Shown piece by piece: positions 1-11,900 of a stretch of DNA of 64,000 nucleotides (position 1 is its first letter; each line of letters opens with the position of its first letter). The notes beneath the pieces are model-generated. The model saw only the letters and a program-made list of their open reading frames with translations, ran no database searches and had not been told where the DNA came from. A program made the translations under genes and the position numbers. Location of the stretch: NCBI RefSeq assembly GCF_026213295.1, contig NC_079422.1, positions 18,682,512 to 18,746,511 of the forward strand, read 5' to 3'. The DNA comes from Gadus chalcogrammus. Taxonomy: Eukaryota; Chordata; Actinopteri; Gadiformes; Gadidae.

Positions 1-20
1 TGTCTGTATGTGTGTGCGTT

Positions 21-66
21 TGCAGAGTGGATTCACGCTGTTAGGGGCCCCTGCTGTGTGTGTGTT

Positions 67-133
<67 letters not shown>

Positions 134-174
134 ACTTGTGTGCGCTTATGTGCATGTGCATCTGTGCATGTGCA

Positions 175-273
<99 letters not shown>

Positions 274-420
274 CTGTGTGTGTGTGTGTGCGTGTGCAGA
301 GTGGATTCATGCTTCTTAGGGACCCCTCCTTTGTCTGTGTATGTGTGCTTGTGTGTGTGTATGTGTGTGCGCTTGTGTGCGCTTATGTGCATGTGCATCT
401 GTGTGTGTGTGTGTGTGTCA
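21..420. repeat. Compound (TG)n microsatellite block, partly duplicated
   Basis: Nearly pure TG dinucleotides interrupted by GTGCGCTTATGTGCATGTGC segments. The island GCAGAGTGGATTCA occurs twice (about 22 and 297), each time followed by a TTAGG(G)nCCCC island and a TG tract ending in the same GCTTATGTGCATG motif. This indicates duplication of a unit of about 275 bp. Confidence 0.85.
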
Positions 421-883
421 AGTCCACAATGACTACCGCAATGACAACCATGGACTTCCATGTCCTCTAAGTGACGAACAAGAGCAATAATCCAGCAACA
501 CCACGTCAGCTGCACCAGTGCATGTGTGTGTGTGTGTGTGTGTGTGTTTGTGTGTGTGCCTGGGTCTGTGTGTGCGCGTGCATCTATTCTGAGTATTCCC
601 AGGTAGGCTCTCAGCATCGGTCCAAAATATCCGACAGATTCCTGAAAATGAACCGGACACTGCTGACGAGTTGTGCGTTGATTTATGAGCTGAGCGCTGT
701 TCGCCTCAGACACTGACCTCATCTCTGGCGCCCTGTGAAAAAGACCTCTGGTGGTTTCCAGTCCGCCTTATTGTCTGAACACAGGTACGGCAAAACCTTG
801 AAGTGCCCTTTGAATGCGTGTTGCTTATGCAAATTTTCACCATGCAGAAAAACGTTGTTTTTGTTCCTGAAAAGTGAGATTGA

Positions 884-1152
884 GGGCGGCATGTGGCTCA
901 GGAGGTAGAGCGGGTTGCCTGGTGAGCGGAAGGTTGCCAGTTCGATCCCCGGCTGCTCCGATCGTCGAGGTGTCCCTGAGCAAGGCCCCTCACCTGAACT
1001 GCTCCCGACGGGCTGGCTGTCGTCTTGCATGCCGGTCACCACCATCGGTGTGTGAATGTGTGCATGAACGGGTGGATGTTAGGCAATATCGTACAGCGCT
1101 TTGAGTGGCCACTGGTTAGAAAAGCGCTGTATAAAGTGCAGCCCATTTACCA
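884..1152 (+). mobile_element. tRNA-derived SINE-like element
   Basis: The head looks like an A-box (TGGCTCAGGAGGTAGAGCGG), followed about 35 bp later by a B-box (GGTTGCCAGTTCGATCCCC), the layout of an internal Pol III promoter. The body has the segment GGTGTGTGAATGTGTG and ends AAGTGCAGCCCATTTACCA, as in a very common teleost interspersed repeat. No clear target duplication was seen. The exact family name would need a repeat-library search. Confidence 0.7.
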
Positions 1153-1470
1153 TCAGAGCGGCTGTGAGAAGAGCAATAGGCCTAACACGTGTCAGGGAAG
1201 AGATGCCGTAATGCCTCGGGAATTGACCCTGGAGCACTCTTAAGTCTGAATTATCTCAAACAGAGCCAGGCGCAGACGACCACAACAGATATCCTCACTC
1301 ACAGAGCATGCCACTCACAGACACCGGATGGAGGGCTGTGTTATTTGAAAATGACTAATTAGATCACAGCACCTGATGGCATTTACGTCGGCGCAGACAG
1401 GACCCACATGACATACTCTACCATGCTGTTGGCTGTGAATCCTGACTGACTTGAGCTGGGAGCTGTAGTC

Positions 1471-1471
1471 A

Positions 1472-1505
<34 letters not shown>
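1471..1505. repeat. (AC)n microsatellite
   Basis: About 17 perfect AC units, followed by a short alternating CG/CA stretch. Confidence 0.9.
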
Positions 1506-1507
<2 letters not shown>

Positions 1508-1794
1508 CGCGCCTGCGCACGCCGACGCATGCACACGTGCCAACACACACACGCCCTCTTAAGGATGCCAGAGCAGCAGAAGGACAGTTGAAGTGATGCG
1601 AGGTGTGTTTCTCCTGTTTCTCTGCTGCCATCGGGACACTTCGTACCTCACCGCGCCCCGGGACATCTCCGCAGGGAGAGCCTGTTAAGACCGTTACGCT
1701 TATTTGCCAAATTCGAAATGTATGATCGCCTTCATGTATGCATTTCCTTTCTCCCTGTTCTTGTCTGTTTCCATATAAATAGGGTTGGCCCTCT

Positions 1795-1860
1795 CTCTGA
1801 CTCTCGATCTCTCTCGCTTCTCCTCTCTCACTGTCATTCTCTCTCTCGCTCTCGCTCCCG

Positions 1861-1891
<31 letters not shown>

Positions 1892-2000
1892 ACTCTCTCT
1901 CTCTCTCTCTCACTCTATCTATTCATCTATCCATGTATCTGTCTATCTGGCACGCCCTGTCTTGCACTCTCTCTCTCTGTGGCTCTCTGGCTCTCTCTCT
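1795..2000. repeat. (TC)n-rich polypyrimidine tract
   Basis: Imperfect CT/TC dinucleotides with CTCT blocks at 1857-1912 and 1966-2001, strongly asymmetric between strands. Reading frames across it are low-complexity Ser/Leu or Arg/Glu translations and not genes. Confidence 0.85.
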
Positions 2001-3987
2001 CTTATTTTCCCTGGGAATCTCCCACTAACATCCTTCCCCCTTCCAGCGCGATCGCATGCTTTCCCACAGGTGGCGTGTCTCAAACACCTGCACAAGTCAT
2101 CAGGAGATTCCTACATCTCCCATAGTTCACATGCTCTGTGCCATCATCACAGGGAGCGCAATGGGAGTGGCGGACAGAGAGGGCAGAGGTCAACGGTGCT
2201 AGAACTCATAATAAATCAGTCCAAATGCCAGTTTACGCACAGAATTATTAAGGGATCAATAATGGTTTATGGTAGATTATGTTTATTGTTGTCTTCTACA
2301 TCCGCCTTTCAGCTTTGAAAATCCTCTCATGTCCCCCAGTCCTTAACAACTCTTGTCTCTACCCGATTGCATGGTTTCTTCTCTCTGAGAAATATTTATC
2401 GTTTCGTCACTAATACAGCCCTTCACAGCTCTGTGGGTTGATCACAACACGTCTACATTGCAGTGGTGGGTGGTGGGCGAGCTGAATTCGTGGGTCACAG
2501 GTTGCCAATGTCATTAATAGTGAAACCAAATCCACCGTATCCCAGAGAGGCTCATCATTTATCTCCTGTTTGGTGGCAAACACTAGTTGGTAGCTAGGGA
2601 AGACAACTCTTTGAGTCTCTTTCACAGATGGAAAAAATCTGAAAGAGTTTGGGGGGTTTCCTCTTCAGGGTAATGTCAGACGCTGCAGCCTGTGAACCTG
2701 TGTTGCTTTTTCTTCCCTTTGGAGTGTGGCGCGTAGGAAAATAATGTATGAGCTTACATCTGAATAATCCCTCTTAACTGACATGATAGTCTTAGAAAGA
2801 GGCATACTTAGTCATACTTACGTCAATTTGAGACTCATTGAGGTTTGGATAAAATATACAAAATGACGATAATCATTTACCCTACCGCAGCATTGTGATT
2901 TTATTTACTCTTTACAAATGTACCAATTTTTATTTTATAGTATATATATTGTAAACCAATGTGGAAAGAATTGTTGACACAGTGTTGTGACAATCGTGGT
3001 AGCTATGGAGCCATGGCAGTTGGAAAGTTAGCAATGTCGTCCACTCTTCTTTAAGATGACATTCAGAGCCCGTTCCGTAAACGTGGCACGCCCCTGCTTT
3101 CCAGTGTTCGAACACTAAGGGACAGTTCCCACTGACTAACTCAGATTAACCTTTCTGTGGACCCTCAGGATGTAATCTAATAAATGCTGACCCAATGTTG
3201 AACGAAAACTCTGTAATTTGATTTTTGCGCTCATCTTTTAAACAAGATTATATTTTGAGGACAATCCGGTGAGTATGTGAATTGAATTCATGTGTTATGT
3301 TACCATGCTGGACATGGTCTGTGTAACAGAGCATGTCAAATTGGATCATGTACTTATTACTAAGATAAATGTTTGGTTTTGCTTCTTTAATTAAGGGCCC
3401 CTGAGACTCGAGCCCATATTCTTTCCCCATTTGCTGTTAAGTCATTCTTGTACCATGACCTTTAGTTTCCTACTTCCCAGGGCAAGTATTCGGTTTCAAA
3501 TGAGTTTCGTATTTTAGCATAGTGAGAAAGTATATTTTCGTATGCATGAATAAAAAAGGAATAAAAACGTTTTGTGAACGTTAACAATGAGCTTAATGCT
3601 AAAGTCAAACCAAAAGACACAGACTGTACATTTGGCTGCCAGAAAAACATTGTCCAGTTCACCCTTCACACAGACACACAAACGCACACACACACACACA
3701 CAAACATGTGCGCACAACAGAGATTTGAGAGAGAGAGGTGTGATAAAAAAAAAACATTTGAATCCCTACCCCCTTACCTACTCCTTACACAGACTGTAGA
3801 AGTGTAAACAAATCCCTATATTAGCGCAGATCTGACCCAAGAAGATAAATCACCAACACACACCTGTTGTTGAGGTTGTGTTTGTACTGAAGTAGGAGAT
3901 GTAGCAATAACACGAGCTGTACATTTATCACGCCACTGTTTACTAATTTGCCAATATCTACATCTGCTGTTTAGCTAATGCGTGTGT

Positions 3988-3990
<3 letters not shown>

Positions 3991-4056
<66 letters not shown>

Positions 4057-4080
4057 TGTGCGTGTGCGTGTGCGTGTGTG
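3991..4080. repeat. (TG)n microsatellite
   Basis: About 33 TG units followed by alternating TGCG/TG units. Confidence 0.9.
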
Positions 4081-5139
4081 TAGTTAAATATGGCACGCGT
4101 TGGCATCTGTTCTCCGTTTTCTTCAAACACAAGTAAATTAAGCTGCAGTTTTGTGGACTTGGGTCAAATGTGCTTTATGTTGGAGGAACTATAAAGGGCA
4201 TAAATGATACTAAATCGCCAACATGCACATCATTAATGAAGCGTTGTATGAATATGTCTTCGCCCTTCAAGTCATGCCACATGGGTAATGGAGGAATACA
4301 CTCCACATTAATGTATGTATATTATCCCCCTTGATGAGCCCAAAGGCAACATGTTGTGGTTTTGCACCAGGATTTCAGTTAGCGTATTCATTTAGACATT
4401 TCCCTTTGTGGTTTGTGGGTTTCAAAATAAAAGCGTAAGGTTAGGTCCTCTGGTTTACTTCAATCAAAAATTATTTTTTTCGCGGCAACCAATCAACATC
4501 CCTCAACAACTACATAGAAATACAGTCCTTTTATTCCTTATTATCATCAGTGTTCCTTTTTTTTATCGCGCTTTATGCTTCTTCCTCGCGCTCGGTGGCC
4601 TTCGTGTACGTGCACATGCGCGTGCACGCACGTGCGTGTTCATGCACGTGCGTGTCGTGTGCATGCGCCCGGCACGCAGGGCTGAAACATGTGCTGAGCA
4701 ACACAGATCGCCCAGGGCGACGCCAGACCGGTGAGCGGCGGTCAGTCAATCAGACAGACGGTCCGTCACTCAGACAGTCGGTCACTCAGGCAGACGGACA
4801 GACAGTCCGTCAGTCTTCAGTCTCGGCGTGTCGGGGCTATTCTGGCCGCCTCCCGGCCACCACCTCCTCCTCCTCTGTTCTGCTGCGTCGGCAGCCTGGA
4901 GGATCGTGGACGGCAGAGGCATGACTTCATGGAAACGACGCCACTGCACTGAGTTCTGAGGGGTGATATCATTTTATATCACCGCGTGGCTCCACATACC
5001 CTCATAAGTACATCGGTGACACCTCCCCCCCCTCCCCCCCCCCCACACACACACACACACTGACATTCACAAAGATAGGTGTGAACTTACAGGCCCCCCC
5101 CCCCTCCCACCTCTTACCGCAAAGCTCTCTCCCCACACA

Positions 5140-5143
5140 CACA

Positions 5144-5239
<96 letters not shown>
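5140..5239. repeat. (CA)n microsatellite
   Basis: Around 45 nearly perfect CA units. C-runs lie at 5027-5044 and 5094-5104 just upstream. Confidence 0.9.
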
Positions 5240-5241
<2 letters not shown>

Positions 5242-5325
5242 AACTGCACATTAAATAGTCAGAGGCTATTCCATGCCTGTGATGAGCCGCCGGGAAAGCC
5301 AGACAGACCCGCTGCCAGGCAGGCG

Positions 5326-5621
<296 letters not shown>

Positions 5622-5830
5622 GGCCACCTGATACGACCCGCAGGGCGGCGGGCCACCAGATCTCCTCTGGGTCCCGCCTGGAGAGCGTGAAGCTTGGTCA
5701 TCCTCCAGCAGCAGTTCAGGGACCTCCAGAGCCCGGGATCACAAGACCCCGGCCGCTCATTCCACAGCACATCAATCATAGGGGTTATGTCGCAGTCGTC
5801 GCCGTCTGCGGTAACGCCAGGAGCCTCGTG

Positions 5831-6343
5831 TAGAGCTGAGGCACGTAGAGTCGGTAGAGGGCCAAGAGTAGAGCTGCAGCACGTAGAGTCGGTGCAGGGC
5901 TGAGCATAGAGATACAGTATGCAGAGTCGGTAGAGGCCAGCCTAAAGCAGGAGCACGTAGAGTCGGTACAGGACTGAGCAAAGAGCTGCAGTGCGTAAAG
6001 TCAGTAGAAGGCTAAGCGAAGAGCTACAGCATATAGAGTCGATAGAGGGCTAAGCGTAGAGCTACAGCATATAGAGTCGATAGAGAGCTAAACGTAGAGC
6101 TATAGCATATAGAGTCGATAGAGGGCTAAGCGAAGAGCTACAGCACGTAGAGTCGGTAGAGGGCTAAGTCTAGAGCTACAGCATGTAGAGTCGGTAGAGG
6201 GCTACGTGTAGAGCTAGAACACGTAGAGGGCTAAGCCTAGAGCTACAGCACGCAGAGTCGGTAGAGGACAAAGCGTAGCGCCACAACACGTAGAGTCGGC
6301 CGAGGGCTAAGCGTAGAGCTACAGCACGTAGAGTCGGTAGAGG
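5831..6343. repeat. 38-bp tandem minisatellite
   Basis: About 13 imperfect copies of a unit of about 38 bp containing AGAGCTACAGCACGTAGAG and TCGGTAGAGGGCTAAGC. Copies differ by scattered substitutions. Frames through it are short and repetitive, so it is not a gene. Confidence 0.85.
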
Positions 6344-8637
6344 TTTGGTTCGAATGCAGAGCACGCAGACAGAAAGGATAGAAAATAATTGTTTTATGTT
6401 TGTTAAGCATTTTTCGGGGGGAGGGCAGAGAAACGCTGTCGTCTGAAGAACCCGCGCTCTTTCTATGGCAGCATTTTGCGGACACGGCGGTTTTAGGAGC
6501 CGCTGAGGTTCAGTGCCAGAGCACTGTTCAGGAATACTGAGTCAAACGGGAACCCGAACCCCCAGCCGCCGCAGTGCTGGGGTTACAGCCCTTAATAAAC
6601 TCTTACTCCACTGCAGGCCAGACAACTAGTTAGTTATTTATAGGGCGCGGAGGCTCGTATAATTGCGTGATTTCTGTTTTTATTTGAAATCGGATACAGC
6701 GTCAAAGTGAAGTAACTGGCTGAATATAAGAGGGAACTGTGATGCAGATGAAACGGAAACCACAGAGATATTCTATCAGGCGATGTCCCAACACATTAAC
6801 TGCTATTTTTACCAGTATATCTTGTGATAAAATGAATATACTAAAGCCTGGATAGAATAGAGGTATTTATGACGGGGGGGGGGAAAAAACAACATAATCC
6901 AAAAAAGACACATTCAATTCATCCCATATTGAGTCCAACAAAAGTTCACTCACCCGTAAACGATCGCCAGCGATCCATGAATTACGACATCTTTAGCCAC
7001 CATATGTGCATTATTTCAACATCAGCCACCGGGATATATCGGTGTTGTGTTTTCATTCAACGCATTACGATTTATATACTTGATCCCCTATGAATCCAAA
7101 AACGTTCCCCTTTATGAGTCAGCGTCTGAATCGTAAAAAACGTGAAACACGGCGACCCAAATTTATTATCTCTACTTAGCGCTCCGAAACCCTCTTCATC
7201 CTCCCTCTGAGCATGCTTTGATGGCCGTCCAGTCCCAGCTAGTCTCCACTCACAGAACCCAGAACTCGGGGAAATCCTTAGACCGCTGGCCGGGTTGTCC
7301 TGCTTACTCTCAAACGCGACCAAACACAGCGTTACTGCTGCTGCTGCACGGGCCTTCCCCCTGAAGTTACTTTGCCCTTTTCTGTTTTTTTTGTCGACTT
7401 GTCATATCTGCCGGGGGCAGATCATTTTCCTACCATGATGTTGCATGTTTAGATTCTCCAGAGGCCCTACAGAGCTCATCTTTCGTACAAAACTTTTCAG
7501 GAACCGGCCAATTTAACATTAAGTAACATTAAGGTTGAGATTTTTGTGATGTGCTCTCAGCTGGGTTCATTTATGGAGTACTTAGTGCCTCTTCAGGGAT
7601 GGATCTGGAGTGGCTGAGTGAGTTCAGATCGAATGGTTTTTTTGTCGTTGTGGGGGGGGGGGGGGGGGGGGGGGGGGGGTATAAACAGAGAACAGTGGGT
7701 CTTGGTGTTTAGAGGTCAGGGGTTGTTTCGATAAAACACAACAGACTCTGTGATCTATCTATCAGGAGGGAGAATATGGGACACTGTTTCGAGCTCAAAA
7801 CAAAATCACAGGAATAACTACACTCCCATTACCTGTGAAAACCCTACATCCTCTGGTGAAAGAGCTCAGTGCCATCCATGTTTATTACAATAGCTCTTTC
7901 TGATTGGCTGACATTGGGACCTTATAACTGTGCTATCAGTGGCGTTTGATGTATGGTGACTCTATAAGACAAACAGTGACAGAGTCTGTGTTTGATAGCG
8001 TCTACATTGGCTATAGTTTGACTGGGCTTAGCTTTCCAATGAAAGCGGTTTCTACAAAGCACCAGCTTCAGAGACGTGCCGTGTGTTTCCCGGCCTGTCG
8101 GGGATCTGATATCTAATCTCTACCATGTGCAAACTATGCACAACTATGTACAAAAACGATCTACCACTAGAGTGAAACACACACATCTATTGGCACCAAG
8201 AATGTGTGTGTCACTCTGTGCTACTGTACACACTGTAATACTGCTGTCTAACAGAGATAAAGTATCCAGAGGTCCAACAGGTTATACGATACCTAGTGGC
8301 AGGATGGAAGACGCAGCCAGCCCAGGTGTGATGTGATTGTAGAAACAGAGTTTGTTTTGTCAAACACAGTTCAATGGTACTTCAATCTGTAATTAACAGT
8401 AGAATGGGCTGTTGGCCAGGTGTGTCAATTCCACTTCCAGAGGAAGTAGGGTGTGCCCAAGATGCCTGGAGGGGTGTATGTAGTGGGGGTGGGGGGGGTG
8501 GGGCAGGGCTGCAACACACAGTGCGCTCAGTGGCGCCTGATGTTGTGTTGACGTTTGGGGGGAGATGCCTGGAGGAAGCGATGGCTCACCGACTCACCGC
8601 TCTGAGTGATTGAGGAGCTGACTCGGCGGTCCATCTC

Positions 8638-8741
<104 letters not shown>

Positions 8742-8744
8742 CAG

Positions 8745-8949
8745 CTGGTCTGTCGGGGAGTGGGGGGCGTGCAGCCGGAGCTGTGGGGGGGGGGATCAGA
8801 CGCGGCAGGTCCAGTGCGTCCAGAGGACCAGCCACAGCAACGTGGACGCCCTGGCGGACCCCCAGTGTGTGCAGCCCCCCCCGGGCCGGAGGCAGGCCTG
8901 CAACGTGCACAGCTGCCCCCCCGTCTGGAGCCCCGGCCCCTGGTCACAG
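8745..8949 (+). CDS. adamts16: adamts16 exon: TSP1 repeat (WSVGEWGACSRSCGGG)
   Basis: 205-bp exon entered in phase 2 (its first base completes a codon) and ending in the W-S-Q that opens the next repeat. The acceptor CCTCCAG sits directly after a (TG)48 tract. The exon contains a run of 10 G in the C-G-G-G motif and runs of 7-8 C, all in frame. Because 205 is not a multiple of three, skipping this exon would shift the frame. No earlier adamts16 exon was recognised between 1 and 8744. Confidence 0.88.
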
Positions 8950-11900
8950 GTTAGCGTGGGTGTTAGCTAATGTGTTAGTATGTGCCTCTGCGTGTGTGTG
9001 TTCGCGGGTAATGTGTTAGCGTGTGTTTTAACGTGTGTCTTAGCATGTGTGTGTTAGTGTGTGTGTGTGTTAGCATGTGTGCTAGCATGTGCGTCTGCGT
9101 GTGTGTGTGTGTTAACGTATGTGTTTTAACATGTGTGTTAGCATTTACACGGATGATCAGGTGATCATAGCCAATCTCAGCAGGTAAAGACAGAAAGATT
9201 CTTTAAAATGTATCATCTTTCTTCTGTGGATAAAGGCTTTTTTTTGTCGTCCATAAGATTGATTTTCTCTTCAAAACAAATTAAAGCATCTAAAAGTGAG
9301 TGAGTGAGTCCAGGATAATGGATTGTATAATTTTTTTTTTTACTTGGCCATGATGGCTTTAGCATATTACCAAAATGATCTCAATGGCTTTAAGTGACAA
9401 ATGGGCCCGCTGAGATTTCCCATGCTTCCCCCTCAGACCAGTTCATAGGCAGTGCATTATATCTGTAAGCATCATTATTACATTGCATGGGTTTCGTTTG
9501 AAATCCACTTAAAGTGTGCGTTTAAAGGCCTCAAACTACAGTCAGATGGTCCCATTCACACGGTGCCATTCATTCATACTTTATTCTGTCTAACCCTTCC
9601 AAAAGCTTGGATTTGGAAATGATTAAGCCTGTGTCTTGATGTCAGATAACAACGATCATGAAGTCTCTAGCGATCCTTAAATTACTTTTCAAGAAGAAAA
9701 GAGTAAAGAAAAGGCCAAACTATTAAAAAGAAAATCGATCTAATAGACAACTGTAGACATATTTTTCTCTTTCATAAGTCCTGATGCTTGCTCAAGATTC
9801 CGAAACCCTTTCACCATATGCTATGAGACATCTAGTAATTACACATGATCGATGTGTATTCATGAAAAATAACTACAGGACAGCAAAACAAAGAAGGCAA
9901 CCAACAGGCCCTTGTTGTAACATGCCAAACACACAGAAACATAGTGTATGCACTCAAAAAGAGTCGCTCTGCACTTCCTTTTATGAAAGCCTCAACAAAA
10001 CCGTCTGGCACAAGTCATGCCGTCAAGGGCACAGAAACCTGAGTCGCTCACAACAGAAAAATGAAAGATGAAAAAAGGTGTTCAGCAAGCCAACGGCAGA
10101 TATCAATGGTTCCCATTGATATCAATGACAAAGTTTCCGCGACAACCCACCCCCAGGTTTTAAAAAGCGCCAAGTGTCATCGCCCCGCCGGCCATAGCTC
10201 CCTCACCTCACCGACCCGCACGTTGTCCCGTCTTGTATCCGCAGTGCTCTCGCTTGTGCGGCAAAGGCCTGAGGAAGAGGACGGTGTTGTGTACCAGCAC
10301 GGCCCCCCCCACGGGCCGGACCCACGCCCGTACCCTGCCGGACAGCTCCTGCGCGGGCGTGCACAAGCCCAGCGGCCAGGAGAGCTGCTTCGTCAAGCGC
10401 TGCCCCAAGCAGCGCAAGGTGCAGTGGTTCGTCTCCACGTGGCAAGAGGTAATGTATTCACACAGTCATTTATTCCTCTCTCACCCGTTGGAATCTCACC
10501 TACTCACCTACTGCCCTTTTAATAACCGTTAAAGGAGAAATTTTCTCTCTAGAGGCTGAATACATTTACCAGTAGCCGTAAATATTATATCTTATCTCTT
10601 GCCTGCAGCACCTTTAAAGGCCTCACTCAAACATGGGGTACTCTGCTCTGTAAATGTATGTTGCATCTAATCAACTCGTTTTCCCCACACTTTACCTTTC
10701 TACCTCCTTGTGCCTTACCCCTCCCTTTCCTCCACCTCTGGTCTCCCTCTGGATTCATACGCCACCTGCTAGTGTTCTGTAACTTGTGGCCGTGGGTCCC
10801 AGACGCGATTCATCAAGTGTGCAGAAAAGGTATGAAAAAACACATTACACTACAGCTATTTTGATTGAAAGTTGTAATTTTCCATTCGGAGCTGCACATG
10901 CAATGAAAGTTTTTGATGAATTTTCATCTTTATTTATTTTGGCCAAATTGTTTCCAATTAGCAGCCTCTAGTGGCTTGAGTTGTTCCTACAATTATTTCT
11001 CTTCAAGGTGATGGGGGGGGGGGGAGAGAAACAGAATGAAAGTATTTATAGAGAAAATTCTCCACAAATTTCGTTGTTGATTTAGCGTTGTATTCTTGAG
11101 AACCGTTCTAGTTCAGATAGTTCATTTTATGGAGCACACAGCTGCAGTAGAAAAGTGACACAGTGCAGGCTTAAAGGTGACATATTATACCCCCAGGTGT
11201 GAGTGTGATTAGCGCTTGCAAGCCCTTGCCTCTTCTGACATCACAAGGGGGCGTGTCCACCTAGATGTATGACGGATAGATAAGCAACATTTGCTACAGT
11301 CCACTGGGTAGTCTGGTACACTGATCTATCCAGTACACATCTAGGTGGACATGCGCAGTTGTGATGGCAGAAGAGGGAGATTTTCAAAACGGCTTGTAAC
11401 GGCTCATCACACTCCCACCTTTTGGTGTAATATGTCACCTTTAACTTTGCACCCATCCGTCTGTCCCACGGCATCATGTCTGTCTGCGTCTCGTTAACCC
11501 CAGGACACTGCGGGCAAATACCGCGAGCTGGCGGCCAAGAAGTGCCACCACGTGCCCAAGCCGTCGGTGGCGCTTCAGAGACCCTGCGTCCTGGCCGACT
11601 GCCCCCCAGCCCGGACCAGCCCCCCGGGACACTATCCCTGGAGCCCGCGTCAGCGCCTCCACCCTCCCCCACCGCCTCCACCCCCGGCCAAGCCCCAGCC
11701 TCAGCCTAAGTCTCCGCCTCCCCCTCCCACTGACTGGTACTCCTCGCCTTGGGCCCAGGTCAGATCCCCTAACGCCTTATTAATAGTCCTGTTCTATTCC
11801 TTGTTAGTATGTTCCTGTATACATAGAGCCCAGACGAGCTAATAAAGGCTAATAGGCAGTAGCCAAGTCAGGCGGCGATTTTGTTGGCCGAGCATCAAGA

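Noticed and set aside
8..470. Several Cys/Val- or His/Thr-rich open frames
   Set aside because: They are translations of (TG)n/(CA)n repeats in all frames, with no codon or homology support.
884..960. Possible functional tRNA gene
   Set aside because: A- and B-box are present but there is no cloverleaf acceptor stem, and the body is a SINE.
719..1045. 108-codon minus-strand frame
   Set aside because: It overlaps the SINE; such frames arise from this repeat family throughout fish genomes.
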